DNA of 49,079 nucleotides, taken from DATCJU01 sp036562635 (GTDB lineage Bacteria > Actinomycetota > Actinomycetes > Mycobacteriales > Pseudonocardiaceae). Below the pieces are notes generated by a model. It had not been told where the DNA came from, ran no database searches, and saw only the letters and a program-made list of their open reading frames with translations. Shown here piece by piece: positions 15,131 through 23,214 of this stretch. A program made the position numbers and the translations under genes. The stretch spans positions 1-49,079 of the forward strand of contig DATCJU010000135.1 of the NCBI GenBank assembly GCA_036562635.1, read 5' to 3'. Numbering within the stretch: the first letter of the stretch is position 1; each line of letters begins with the position of its first letter.

Positions 15131-16528
15131 ATGAACGTCATCGGTTCCCAGGGGTCTCCCGTTACACCCGACGTGTGGGAGGAACGGGAGATGCGCGAAG
15201 CGCTCCACAGACGCGACATCAGCACGGTCTACCGACTTCTGCGTCGTCGGGGCGTCTCGCAGCGGCAGATCGCGGCTTTGACGGGGCAGTCCCAATCCGA
15301 GGTGTCCGAGATTCTCAAGGGACGCCAGGTCATGGCCTACGACGTCCTGGTGCGGATCGCGAACGGTCTCGGCATTCCCCGGGGGTACATGGGCCTCGCC
15401 TACGACGAGGCAACGGCGGTGAGGGTCGTTGCGCAGAAGAACGACCCCCAGGCTGAGGAGGAAGAGTCGGTGAAGCGTCGGAGGTTCCTCGCGCACGCCG
15501 CAGCCGTCACCATGGGGGCGGCCGTGTTCGGCGCGGACAGCGGGCCCTGGGTGTCGAACAACCCGGGCCAGACTCCGGCTCCTACTCGTATCGGACTTAC
15601 GGACGTCCGGCAGATCCAGGCCGCCACCCGGGCACTTCGTGCGCTCGACTACCAGTTCGGTGGAGGATTCTGCCGCGACGCGGTCGTGGCCCAGTTGTCC
15701 TGGGCCCAACAACTGTTGCAGGCCACCGCCACGGAGAGGGTGCGGGAAAGGCTGTTCGTGGCCCTGGCCGACCTGCACAATCTCGCTGGGTGGACGTCGT
15801 TCGACACCGGAATGCTCGACCCGGCCCGCAACCATTTCGCGCGGGCGCTCGAGTTCGCCAAGTACGGCGAGAACAACAGCCTGGTGGCCAACATCCTGTA
15901 CCGCATGGGGCGCGTCTACCTGCACCACAATGCGCCCAACGACGCACTCAAGCTGTTCCAGCTCGGGCAGATCGCGGCCCAGGAGTCCGGTTCGGAACTC
16001 ACCGTGGCGGTGCTGTGCGTCAACGAGGCGTGGGCCTACGCCATGATGGGCAAGCCGGAGCAGACGGTGCAGCTGCTCAACCGTGCCGCGGACGAGTTCG
16101 CCCGGGCGCAGGGCAATCCCGAGGTCCCGGAGTGGGTCAAGTTCTTCAACGAGACCGATCTGTACGCGATGATCGGCACGGTCCACACCACCCTGGCCAC
16201 CCAGCTCGACAATCCCGCCAAGCACACCCGTGTCGCCATCCCCGCCCTGCAGCGGGCCCTCGACGGGTACGGGCCGGACATGGCGCGCAGCCGGGCCTTC
16301 AACCTCACCGCCCTGGCCACCAACCACATGATCGAGGGCGACGTGGACCACGGCGTCAAGCTGGGACGTCAGGTCATCGAGCTGGCCGAGCAGCTCAAGT
16401 CCAACCGTGTCATCGACCGGCTGGATCCGCTGTACAAGGAGGCCTGCAAGCACAGCGCCGATCCCGACGCGAAGGAGCTGGCGGAGCGTATCTCCAGGTT
16501 CGCCCGGTTCCGCCAGCACGAGGTCTGA
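15131..16528 (+). CDS. XRE-type HTH regulator with C-terminal TPR-like sensor domain
   Basis: A 465-residue cytoplasmic regulator. Residues about 30-92 form a Cro/CI-type HTH (SQRQIAALTGQSQSEVSEIL). A central segment 116-140 begins KRRRFLAHAAAVTMGAAVFG and resembles a twin-arginine signal. Residues about 155-460 are helical repeats (RLFVALADLHNLAGW, YRMGRVYLHHNAPNDAL, LNRAADEF) typical of TPR ligand or peptide sensors of actinomycete development and antibiotic regulators. ATG 15131 follows GGGAGGAG with good spacing. A phosphotransferase gene follows 119 bases downstream. Target genes are unknown. Confidence 0.85.
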   Translation: MNVIGSQGSPVTPDVWEEREMREALHRRDISTVYRLLRRRGVSQRQIAALTGQSQSEVSEILKGRQVMAYDVLVRIANGLGIPRGYMGLAYDEATAVRVVAQKNDPQAEEEESVKRRRFLAHAAAVTMGAAVFGADSGPWVSNNPGQTPAPTRIGLTDVRQIQAATRALRALDYQFGGGFCRDAVVAQLSWAQQLLQATATERVRERLFVALADLHNLAGWTSFDTGMLDPARNHFARALEFAKYGENNSLVANILYRMGRVYLHHNAPNDALKLFQLGQIAAQESGSELTVAVLCVNEAWAYAMMGKPEQTVQLLNRAADEFARAQGNPEVPEWVKFFNETDLYAMIGTVHTTLATQLDNPAKHTRVAIPALQRALDGYGPDMARSRAFNLTALATNHMIEGDVDHGVKLGRQVIELAEQLKSNRVIDRLDPLYKEACKHSADPDAKELAERISRFARFRQHEV

Positions 16529-16647
16529 GCTGACCTCCCGAAACGGATCCGGTGCGTTGGTTCGGGCACATCCGGACTCCGGTGAACCGTGGCGTGCCCC
16601 GGTGTCCGGGATCCGTACCTGCCCGAAGGACACGGAGTGGGACCGGC

Positions 16648-17562
16648 GTGACTATCGTGTCGGAACCGGCGACGGACGGCCGGTTCACCAGGGAGGAGCT
16701 GCTTCGCGCGCTGGCACAGGTGTGCGCGCGGGCGGGACTGGACCCCACGGGGGCCCGGCTGCTGCGGTTCACCAACAACGCCGTGTTCCGGCTGGCCACC
16801 CGGCCGGTGGTGGTGCGCATCGTCGGATCGCGCACCCTGCGCCACCGGGTGGACAAGGTGGTCGCCGTGGCGTCCTGGCTGGCCGAGCACGACGTGCCGG
16901 CGGTACGTCTGCTGCCCGGGGTGGAACAACCGGTGTGGGTCGGCGAGCACGTGGCCACGCTGTGGCAGGCGGTGTCGGTGGTGGACCGGCGGTTGACCGG
17001 CGGGGACCTGGCCCGGTTGCTGCGTCGGCTGCACGCCCTGCCCGCCCCACCGTTCCCGCTGCCGACGTGGGACCCGCTGGACGACGTGCGCCGGCGGCTG
17101 GCCGATGCCGAGGAGCTCGATCCGGATGACCAGGAGTTCCTGCAGAACCGGTGCGCCGAGCTGGAGGCGGAGCTGGCCGGGCTGTGCCCCTCGCTCCCCT
17201 GGGGGCCGGTGCACGGCGACGCCCACCTGGGGAACCTCATCCCCTCACCGTCCGGGCCGGTGTTGTGCGACTTCGACTCCACCTGTGTCGGACCACGGGA
17301 GTGGGACCTGATCCCGGTGGCCGTGGGCCGCCTGCGGATGGGGCAGCCCGCCGACTGGTACCGCGAGCTGGCACGGGAGTACGGATTCGACGTCATCCGG
17401 TGGCCCGGATTCGGGGTGTTGCGGCAGATCCGGGAGATCAAGTTGGTCACCAGCGCGCTCCCCATCGTCCGGAGCAACCCCGCGGTACGGCCGGAACTGC
17501 AGCGCCGACTGCGTTCGTTCCGGGCCGGGGACAGCTCGGCGCGGTGGTCGCCGTTCCGGTGA
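16648..17562 (+). CDS. Aminoglycoside/choline-kinase-like phosphotransferase
   Basis: APH-superfamily kinase of about 304 residues. The C-terminal lobe shows the catalytic loop VHGDAHLGNL near residue 188 and the metal-binding CDFDSTCVGPREWDL shortly after. The N-lobe carries VVVRIVGS. GTG 16648 is preceded by GGAG ten bases away; a longer frame from 16552 has no such signal. It follows the XRE-TPR regulator on the same strand, a pairing I associate with actinomycetes. The substrate is unknown; resistance, choline and metabolite kinases share this fold. Confidence 0.8.
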   Translation: MTIVSEPATDGRFTREELLRALAQVCARAGLDPTGARLLRFTNNAVFRLATRPVVVRIVGSRTLRHRVDKVVAVASWLAEHDVPAVRLLPGVEQPVWVGEHVATLWQAVSVVDRRLTGGDLARLLRRLHALPAPPFPLPTWDPLDDVRRRLADAEELDPDDQEFLQNRCAELEAELAGLCPSLPWGPVHGDAHLGNLIPSPSGPVLCDFDSTCVGPREWDLIPVAVGRLRMGQPADWYRELAREYGFDVIRWPGFGVLRQIREIKLVTSALPIVRSNPAVRPELQRRLRSFRAGDSSARWSPFR

Positions 17563-17810
17563 CGGATCCCCTTCCCGTGCCGGGGCGACCGAGATCCACT
17601 CCGGTTTCGGACGATCGTCGGAGGCGCACCTGCTGTTCGGCGCAGCAGAGCTACCGCTGATCGACGGAGGACAACCGTGCTGCCGCTCACTGCACGGGAC
17701 CGGTAACACCACCCGGCTTCCGAGCGAATCCACGGGCGACACCCACCAGGTGAACCAGGGTGCGGGGGCGGCGACCGGGAGGCGGGCCGCTGAGTGGAAG
17801 GGGGCCGCAC

Positions 17811-18128
17811 ATGTTCCGGAGTCGTGCACGAGGTGCTGTGCCGCGATGGCGAGCCCGGCGGGCGTTGCGGACCGCCCAGCTGCTGGACGAGGTGGTCGAC
17901 AGCCATCTCCCGTGGCTGCCCGGGCTGCCGGAGGAACATCGCCGGCGTTCGGCCGACTACCTGGCCGAACTGGTGATGCTGGCCCAGGCGTACCGGTACT
18001 ACGCGGCCGGGTGGATCGACCGGGCGGAGCTGGACCGCAGGGGACGGGCGACCCTGGCCCGGCTGGACCAGCTGCGGCGTGAGCGGGACGCCCAGCTCGG
18101 TGCGGGGCAGCTCACCGAACAGGAGTGA
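17811..18128 (+). CDS. Small helical protein, 105 residues, unknown
   Basis: ATG 17811 is well placed behind GGAAGGGGG (spacing six). After a basic start (FRSRARGAVPRWRARRALR) the chain is helical and charged, with EEHRRRSADYLAELVMLAQAYRYY cut here by aromatic residues, then IDRAELDRRGRATLARLDQL, consistent with a short coiled coil. No signal peptide or membrane segment. It follows the kinase gene by about 250 bases and is convergent with the mph-like gene; the stops are 27 bases apart. Confidence 0.6.
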   Translation: MFRSRARGAVPRWRARRALRTAQLLDEVVDSHLPWLPGLPEEHRRRSADYLAELVMLAQAYRYYAAGWIDRAELDRRGRATLARLDQLRRERDAQLGAGQLTEQE

Positions 18129-18155
18129 GTCCGGGCCCGGTCGCCCGGGTCGGTG

Positions 18156-19091
18156 TCACGTTCCGGTCGGCTCGCACGCCAGGCGCGCCATCCGGGCCCG
18201 GGCCAGGTCGGCGTAGTGCGGTCGGCCGTGGCTCAGGCCGAACAGGCCGGAGTACACCGTGCCGACCGCGGCGCGTTCCATGACGTGCCGCCGCATGCCC
18301 GGCCAGACGTGGCCGCCGGACCGGGCGTAGGCGGCCAACAGGTGGTCCAGCGCCGGTGCGCCGTGGGCGAGGAACTGGTCGGTGAAGTCGTCCGCGGGAT
18401 CGTCGATCCGGGCGTCGGCCCAGTCGATCAGGCCGGTCAGCCGGCCGGCGGTGTCCAGCAGCGTGTGTCCGGGGTGCACGTCACCGTGCACCAGGACGGT
18501 CCGGTCCGGCCAGCAGACAGGGTCGTGCAACCAGCGTTGCCACCGGGTCCACAGCGGTTCCGGGACGCCCAGTTCGGAGCGCCCGGCGTCGAGCAGGGCG
18601 GCGATCCGTTCCCGGGCCTGCTCCGGACCGGTGTGGGGCAGGCCCACGGCCGTGACCTGGGGGAGTGGGGTCGCGTGCAGGGCCACCAGGGTGCGGGCCA
18701 GCTGCTCCAGGTGTGGGGGCGTCGGGGGCGGTGGGCCACTCCGCCAGTGGAACACCAGGGTGTCCGGGTCCTCGGTGGCGGCCGGTTCCCCCGGTAGCCG
18801 GGGGTAGGCGACGAGGTGCGGGGTGCGTATCCGCCAGTGCGGGATCGCCACCGGAAGCCTGGGACGGAGCAGGTCCAGGAGGCGTCCTTCGAGGTGGAGG
18901 TGTGCGGCGACCTCGGGTCTGCGGGGCAGACGCACCACCCAGCGTGTGCCGTCCGGGGCGGTGGCGTGCAGTACCAGGAAGTCCCAGCCGGTCGTGTCCA
19001 CCCGGGCGGTTCCCGGGCACAGGTGCAGGCCGGCCGCGGCGGCCGCCGCCAGCAGGTCGGCGGCCGCCGGGTCGGACGAGGGGCTCATCAC
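18156..19091 (-). CDS. mph: Macrolide 2'-phosphotransferase (Mph family)
   Basis: Kinase that would inactivate 14- to 16-membered macrolides by phosphorylating the desosamine 2'-OH. The 311-residue chain follows Mph(A)-type enzymes along its length: RWVVRLPRRPEVAAH in the N-lobe, LVAYPRLPGEP, WTRWQRWLHDPVCWPD, the catalytic loop VHGDVHPGHTLLD near residue 200 and LIDWADARIDDPADDF for metal binding. The first codons are GTG ATG without a clear ribosome-binding site. No transposase or integrase is nearby and base composition is like its neighbours, so it looks chromosomal. Activity on macrolides is inferred. Confidence 0.8.
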   Translation of the reverse strand: MMSPSSDPAAADLLAAAAAAGLHLCPGTARVDTTGWDFLVLHATAPDGTRWVVRLPRRPEVAAHLHLEGRLLDLLRPRLPVAIPHWRIRTPHLVAYPRLPGEPAATEDPDTLVFHWRSGPPPPTPPHLEQLARTLVALHATPLPQVTAVGLPHTGPEQARERIAALLDAGRSELGVPEPLWTRWQRWLHDPVCWPDRTVLVHGDVHPGHTLLDTAGRLTGLIDWADARIDDPADDFTDQFLAHGAPALDHLLAAYARSGGHVWPGMRRHVMERAAVGTVYSGLFGLSHGRPHYADLARARMARLACEPTGT

Positions 19092-19154
19092 CCGATCAAT
19101 CGAACATGCCCGTGCACTCGGGCACGTTCCTCGACGGTGCGGGTCCGGCGTGGC

Positions 19155-19703
19155 TCAGTCGGTGGACCGGCCGAGCCGGAGGGCGATCGCCAGTCCGGCG
19201 CCGAGCAGTACCACGGCACCGCCGATCCACAGCCACACCGAGCCACCACCGCTCTGGTCGCCGCCGTCGGAGGCGGCCTGTTCGGTGCCGGTCGCCTCGT
19301 CCTGCGCGGGCAGCGGGGAGCCGGTGCCCGGGGTGGTGAGGGTGAACGTCACCGTCCCGGACACCGGGTGGCCGTCGGCGGACAGGATGCGGTACCCGAT
19401 CGTGTACTCCCCGGCCGGTCCGAGCGGACCGACGGGCGCCGTCACCGAGGACCCCTCCACCTGGACCTCACCCACCTGCCACCGGTTGCCGTCGGGGCCG
19501 GTGAGGGTGATGGTGTTGGCTCCCTCGACCCCACCCTGCACGGGCTGGTCGAAGGTGAGCCGCACCTGCTGCGGAGCGGTGTCCACGGTGCTGCCCTTGG
19601 CGGGGTCGCTGCCGACCAGGACGTTGTGCGCGGCCGCGGGGCCTGCGCCGAGCAGCAGGGCCAGCGCGGCGAACACCAGCGTGGACAGCGTGCGACGGGT
19701 CAT
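19155..19703 (-). CDS. copC: CopC-domain copper-binding protein with C-terminal membrane anchor
   Basis: Exported copper-handling protein of 182 residues. A signal peptide (about 1-25, ending GAGPAAA) is followed by mature His-Asn-Val-Leu, so His is the first mature residue as in CopC copper sites. The beta-sandwich contains FDQPVQ and SADGHPVSG with the second conserved His. A linker and one membrane helix (VWLWIGGAVVLLGAGLAIAL) follow. Start ATG 19703 overlaps the YcnI stop (ATGA) and has GAGGAAG upstream. Co-transcription with YcnI indicates periplasmic or surface copper acquisition or storage. Confidence 0.88.
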   Translation of the reverse strand: MTRRTLSTLVFAALALLLGAGPAAAHNVLVGSDPAKGSTVDTAPQQVRLTFDQPVQGGVEGANTITLTGPDGNRWQVGEVQVEGSSVTAPVGPLGPAGEYTIGYRILSADGHPVSGTVTFTLTTPGTGSPLPAQDEATGTEQAASDGGDQSGGGSVWLWIGGAVVLLGAGLAIALRLGRSTD

Positions 19704-20434
19704 GCTCGCTTCCTCACCCTCAGGACGGCGCCGAGGCCGAGACCTGCGCCCAGCGCGCCGAGGGCGAGCCCGGCGCCGCCGAGCCACCGTGCGGTCTCGT
19801 CCTGGCCTGCGGCGGTGGTGTGTTCGTCGGTGGACTCGGTGGAGTCGGTGACCGGCTGGGCGTCGACCCCGTGGCCGTGGCCGTCGCCGCCGGCGACCAG
19901 CTTGAGCACCGGAGCCGGCCGCTCGGGTTCCTGTCCGTCCTCGGCCGGGGGTTCCTCCCAGCGGACGACCTCACCGCTGTCGTAGGTCTGGGTGGTGGGC
20001 AACACCAGGCGGTCGGTGTTCTCGGGGAGGCGGCCCAGGGAGACCTCGAACTCCTGGAACTCACCCGGGTTGATCCGCACCCCGGGCTCGGCGGTCCAGG
20101 TGATCGTGCTGACCACCTCCTCGATGGTGCGTCCGTGGGACTCGACCGGCTGGTCCAGCTTCTTCTTGGTCACGGTGGCCTGCCAGCCGGGCAGCGGCCT
20201 GGTGCTGACCGAGGTCAGCGGGTACTCGGTGGGCAGGGTGACCTCGACCTTCACCGTGCCGGCGTCGGAACGCTCGTTGGGCACGCGGAAGGCGATCTTG
20301 GCGTAGCCGCCTTTGGTGGCCTCGCCGGGCTGGGCGGTGACGTGTGCGGCGGCGACACCGGTGGCGGTGACGAGGGTGGTCAGCCCGGCGGCCGCGAGCA
20401 CACCGAGGCGCGCAACAAGTCGATTTGTCGACAT
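19700..20434 (-). CDS. YcnI-like DUF1775 copper-binding protein
   Basis: Exported protein of about 244 residues. The signal peptide ends VAAA and the mature chain starts HVTAQPGEA, matching the N-terminal-His copper site of Bacillus YcnI. The DUF1775 domain spans about 35-170 (KIAFRVPNE, LPGWQATV). A Thr/Glu/His-rich linker and a C-terminal membrane helix ending VRKRA follow. I choose ATG 20434; AGGAG lies very close to it, and an in-frame TTG at 20455 is the only other option. It overlaps copC. Confidence 0.85.
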   Translation of the reverse strand: MSTNRLVARLGVLAAAGLTTLVTATGVAAAHVTAQPGEATKGGYAKIAFRVPNERSDAGTVKVEVTLPTEYPLTSVSTRPLPGWQATVTKKKLDQPVESHGRTIEEVVSTITWTAEPGVRINPGEFQEFEVSLGRLPENTDRLVLPTTQTYDSGEVVRWEEPPAEDGQEPERPAPVLKLVAGGDGHGHGVDAQPVTDSTESTDEHTTAAGQDETARWLGGAGLALGALGAGLGLGAVLRVRKRA

Positions 20435-20494
20435 ATCTCCTGATCTCCGAGACAATGAAGGACGGAACCCGCGGGATGGCGGGGTGTATGGGGA

Positions 20495-21046
20495 TCAGGA
20501 ATGCTGGGGTGGGCCCCGCCGAGGATGGGCGCGGCGCAGCAACACCTGGACCACGCCACCGCCCGGCTCCGCGGGTACCGGCGGTACTCGCGGCGGCCGG
20601 AGCACCGGAAGTGGAGTCAGACGTCGAGGGAGCAGCAGACCCAGCGCCGCTGCCGCTCGGAAGACCGCCTGCTCCGCCCGGCTGAGCAACAGGCCGGTGA
20701 GCAGGGCGGCCAGCGCGTGTCCCGCGGTCATCAGTGCCGGGTCGAACTCCGGTACCGGGACGGTCGGTCCGCGCCGGTGTCCGGCGAGCGTCTGCAGCAG
20801 CAGGTGCAGCGCGAGCTGCGACATGGCCAGGGTGCCGAGGATGGCCGGCGTGCTGTGCTGCCGGTCGGCCATCGACACACCCAGGGCGGCCAGCAGGCCG
20901 GCGAACGTCAGCGTCAGCCCGAAGTCGGGCAGGGTGCCGCCCGCGCAGACGTGGGCGGTGACGGCCAGAGCGGCCGAGGTGGCGGCCAGCAGGACGCCGC
21001 GGAGCACCCGCAGGGCTCCGCGAGTGGGCGTCAGCCTGGTCACCAC
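20495..21046 (-). CDS. Integral membrane protein of the copper cluster
   Basis: A 183-residue protein with four or five hydrophobic segments (for example LLAATSAALAVTAHVC, LTFAGLLAALGVS, ILGTLAMSQLALHLLLQTLA) and scattered His/Met/Cys residues in or near them (AHVC, RQHST, ALHLLL). The Pro/Arg-rich C-terminus is cytoplasmic. It starts GTG GTG at 21046 without a ribosome-binding site but eight bases after a TAGGCT -10 box, so it is probably a leaderless transcript. It lies 60 bases before YcnI on the same strand. Function unknown; copper transport is inferred only from position. Confidence 0.65.
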   Translation of the reverse strand: MVTRLTPTRGALRVLRGVLLAATSAALAVTAHVCAGGTLPDFGLTLTFAGLLAALGVSMADRQHSTPAILGTLAMSQLALHLLLQTLAGHRRGPTVPVPEFDPALMTAGHALAALLTGLLLSRAEQAVFRAAAALGLLLPRRLTPLPVLRPPRVPPVPAEPGGGVVQVLLRRAHPRRGPPQHS

Positions 21047-21054
21047 GAGTGGCC

Positions 21055-21060
21055 AGCCTA
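21055..21060 (-). promoter_or_regulatory. -10 box TAGGCT of a leaderless transcript
   Basis: TAGGCT on the minus strand lies eight bases before the GTG at 21046. The same hexamer precedes the genes at 27559 and 44087 at similar distance. Confidence 0.45.
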
Positions 21061-21189
21061 GACGGCTCCGTTCACCGTCGAGTGGCGGTGTTCGTGATCA
21101 CTTCCTCGATCCAGTGCGACGCAATGCCACCTGTTCGAGGTAGTCGCAGGCCAAAAGGTGGACTTTCCGTAGCAAACAAGGAGGAAAAT

Positions 21190-21279
21190 GTGACTCAAAT
21201 CACTGAGAGAGTGTCGTTTCGGCTACGGCTAGGTCTACCGAGGTTGACCATGCTCCGCCGATTGGGTCACGGTGAGTGA
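21190..21279 (+). CDS. Leader peptide ORF (29 codons) upstream of the BCCT-Opu operon
   Basis: AAGGAGG (21178-21184) lies five bases before GTG 21190. The frame has 29 codons and a TGA. Its codon use is unlike the rest of the window: three CTA leucine codons at positions 12, 14 and 16, plus AGA, TTT, ACT and CAA. The peptide (start VTQITERVSFRLRLG) is basic and leucine-rich. Strong translation signals on a tiny ORF with rare codons, followed by mutually exclusive hairpins, point to a regulatory leader peptide. Confidence 0.5.
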   Translation: MTQITERVSFRLRLGLPRLTMLRRLGHGE

Positions 21280-21297
21280 GTTGTCAGTGGATGGCGT

Positions 21298-21346
21298 GCG
21301 TCACCGCAAGCCGTCCGGCGGTGCGTGACAGTCGTTCTCTGTCACG
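21298..21346 (+). promoter_or_regulatory. Two mutually exclusive leader hairpins
   Basis: CACCGC (21302-21307) can pair with GCGGTG (21318-21323), extended by GC/GC. Alternatively CGTGACAG (21324-21331) pairs perfectly with CTGTCACG (21339-21346). The region 21324-21326 is shared and GTCAC (21300-21304) can also pair with GTGAC (21325-21329), so the structures compete. No T-run follows, so it is not a plain terminator. Confidence 0.45.
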
Positions 21347-21365
21347 GACCGGTGTTCGCTTTTGG

Positions 21366-21402
21366 AAAGGAGGAGGCGCCTATACGGGCGCCGGCAGTCG
21401 TG
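21366..21402 (+). promoter_or_regulatory. Shine-Dalgarno, hairpin and GTG start of the BCCT gene
   Basis: AAAGGAGGAGG (21366-21376) is followed by the inverted repeat GGCGCC-TATACG-GGCGCC (21375-21392) and then GGCAGTC before GTG 21400. The linear spacing is 23 bases, too long for efficient initiation; with the hairpin folded it shrinks to about seven. The first stem bases overlap the end of the purine tract. Confidence 0.5.
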
Positions 21403-23214
21403 TCGACGCAGCACACCGACAAGCGACCGACCAACGACCACGGCGACAACCACGAAGCAGCAACGATCACCTCGGAGAACGTGTCCGACGCTCTCCCCGC
21501 AACCTCACGCGCCGAAGGCCCTGGCAGAACCGACAAGGTCGTGTTCGGTGTGGCCGCCGCGACCTCCGTCGCCTTCGTGCTGTGGGGTGTGCTCGGGACC
21601 GACTCGCTGGGACGCGTGACGCAGTCGGTGCTCGACTGGATCATCACCAATGCGGGCTGGGGTTTCGTCCTGGCCGCCTCCGGTTTCGTCGTTCTCGTGC
21701 TCTGGCTGGCGCTGAGCCGCTACGGCCGTATCCCACTGGGCAAGGACGGGGAGAGACCCGAGTTCCGTACCTCCTCGTGGATAGCCATGATGTTCAGCGC
21801 CGGTATGGGCATCGGTCTGATGTTCTACGGCGTTAGCGAACCGCTGGCGCACTTCACGTCTCCGCCTCCCGGCACCGTGGAACCGGGCAGCGCCAGGGCG
21901 TTGCAGACCGCCATGGCCACCACCCTGTTCCACTGGACGATCCACCCCTGGGCCATCTACGCGGTGGTCGGTCTGGCCATCGCCTACGGCAGCTTCCGTC
22001 GAGGCCGCAGCCAGCTCATCTCCTCGGCGTTCACGCCCCTGATCGGCAGGCGTCAGGCCTCCGGTCCGCTCGGCCGGGCGATCGACATCATGGCTCTCTT
22101 CGCCACCCTGTGCGGCTCCGCCGCCTCGCTCGGACTCGGGGCGCTGCAGATCGGTGGCGGTCTGCAGGACGTCGGCTGGCTCGGCAACGTCGGCACCGGC
22201 CTGCTCGTCGTGGTGATCGCCGTGCTCACGACGGCGTTCGTGGCCTCCGCGGTCTCGGGTGTGGCCAAGGGCATCCAGTGGCTGTCCAACATCAACATGG
22301 TGCTCGCCGCGGTGCTGGCCGTGTTCGTCTTCGTGGTCGGCCCGACCGTGTTGATCCTCAACCTGCTGCCGTCGTCGATCGGCGCCTACTTCCGGGACCT
22401 GGCGACCATGGCCACGCGCACCGCGGCCAACGGCGGGGACGCCACCGCCGAGTGGCTGGCCGGGTGGACCATCTTCTACTGGGCCTGGTGGATCTCCTGG
22501 ACGCCGTTCGTCGGCATGTTCATCGCCCGCATCAGCCGCGGCCGCACCATCCGCCAGTTCGTGGCCGGTGTCGTCATCGTGCCCAGCCTGGTCAGCCTGG
22601 TCTGGTTCGCGGTGTTCGGCGGCAGTGCCATCCACGCACAGCAGAACGGCATCGACCTGGCCGGCCGGTCCTCCGCCGAGTCCCAGTTCTTCGGCCTCCT
22701 CGGCGAGTACCCGTTGGCCACGGTGACCAGTGTGCTGGTCATGCTGCTGGTGGCGATCTTCTTCGTCTCCGGCGCCGACGCGGCCTCGGTCGTGATGGGC
22801 ACGCTGTCGCAGCGGGGGTCCATCGAACCGAAGCGCGGCATCGTCGTGTTCTGGGGTGTGCTGACCGGTGCGGTCGCCGCGGTGATGCTCATGGTCGGCG
22901 GGGACACCGCCCTCACCGGCCTGCAGAACATCACGATCATCGTGGCTGCGCCGTTCGCCCTGGTGATGGTGGGGCTGGGAGTCGCCCTCGTGCGTGACCT
23001 GCGCAGCGACCCGCTGGTGCGCAGGGAGGAACGCACCGCCGAGCTCGCCGAACTCGCTGCCGAACGAGCGGTCGAGGAGCTCTCCGAGGAGGTCGCACAG
23101 GCCCGCCGGCACAAGGACGGGGCCGCCCCGGCCGCCGACCTGGCACCCGCCGGCCCCGGTGACCGGACGGACGCCGTCCCGCCGCCGGGCACCCCGCCGG
23201 GAGGTGCTCGATGA
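21400..23214 (+). CDS. BCCT-family compatible-solute symporter (BetP-like)
   Basis: Na+-coupled importer of betaine-type osmolytes with about 12 membrane helices in 604 residues. The substrate/sodium motif GMGIGLMFYGVSEPL and the Trp box (WAWWISWTPFVGMFIARISRG, broken at residue WISW for reading) are both present. The last 65 residues are cytoplasmic and strongly charged (RREERTAELAELAAERAVEE), like the osmosensing C-terminal helix of BetP. GTG 21400 is preferred over GTG 21325, which lacks a ribosome-binding site. Its stop overlaps the OpuBB start, putting the symporter and an ABC importer in one operon. Confidence 0.88.
   Translation: MSTQHTDKRPTNDHGDNHEAATITSENVSDALPATSRAEGPGRTDKVVFGVAAATSVAFVLWGVLGTDSLGRVTQSVLDWIITNAGWGFVLAASGFVVLVLWLALSRYGRIPLGKDGERPEFRTSSWIAMMFSAGMGIGLMFYGVSEPLAHFTSPPPGTVEPGSARALQTAMATTLFHWTIHPWAIYAVVGLAIAYGSFRRGRSQLISSAFTPLIGRRQASGPLGRAIDIMALFATLCGSAASLGLGALQIGGGLQDVGWLGNVGTGLLVVVIAVLTTAFVASAVSGVAKGIQWLSNINMVLAAVLAVFVFVVGPTVLILNLLPSSIGAYFRDLATMATRTAANGGDATAEWLAGWTIFYWAWWISWTPFVGMFIARISRGRTIRQFVAGVVIVPSLVSLVWFAVFGGSAIHAQQNGIDLAGRSSAESQFFGLLGEYPLATVTSVLVMLLVAIFFVSGADAASVVMGTLSQRGSIEPKRGIVVFWGVLTGAVAAVMLMVGGDTALTGLQNITIIVAAPFALVMVGLGVALVRDLRSDPLVRREERTAELAELAAERAVEELSEEVAQARRHKDGAAPAADLAPAGPGDRTDAVPPPGTPPGGAR

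Noticed and set aside
21188..21193. ATG-TGA start-stop overlapping the leader GTG
   Set aside because: Such minimal start-stop elements can stall ribosomes, but its spacing to the purine tract (three bases) is poor and the GTG frame fits better.
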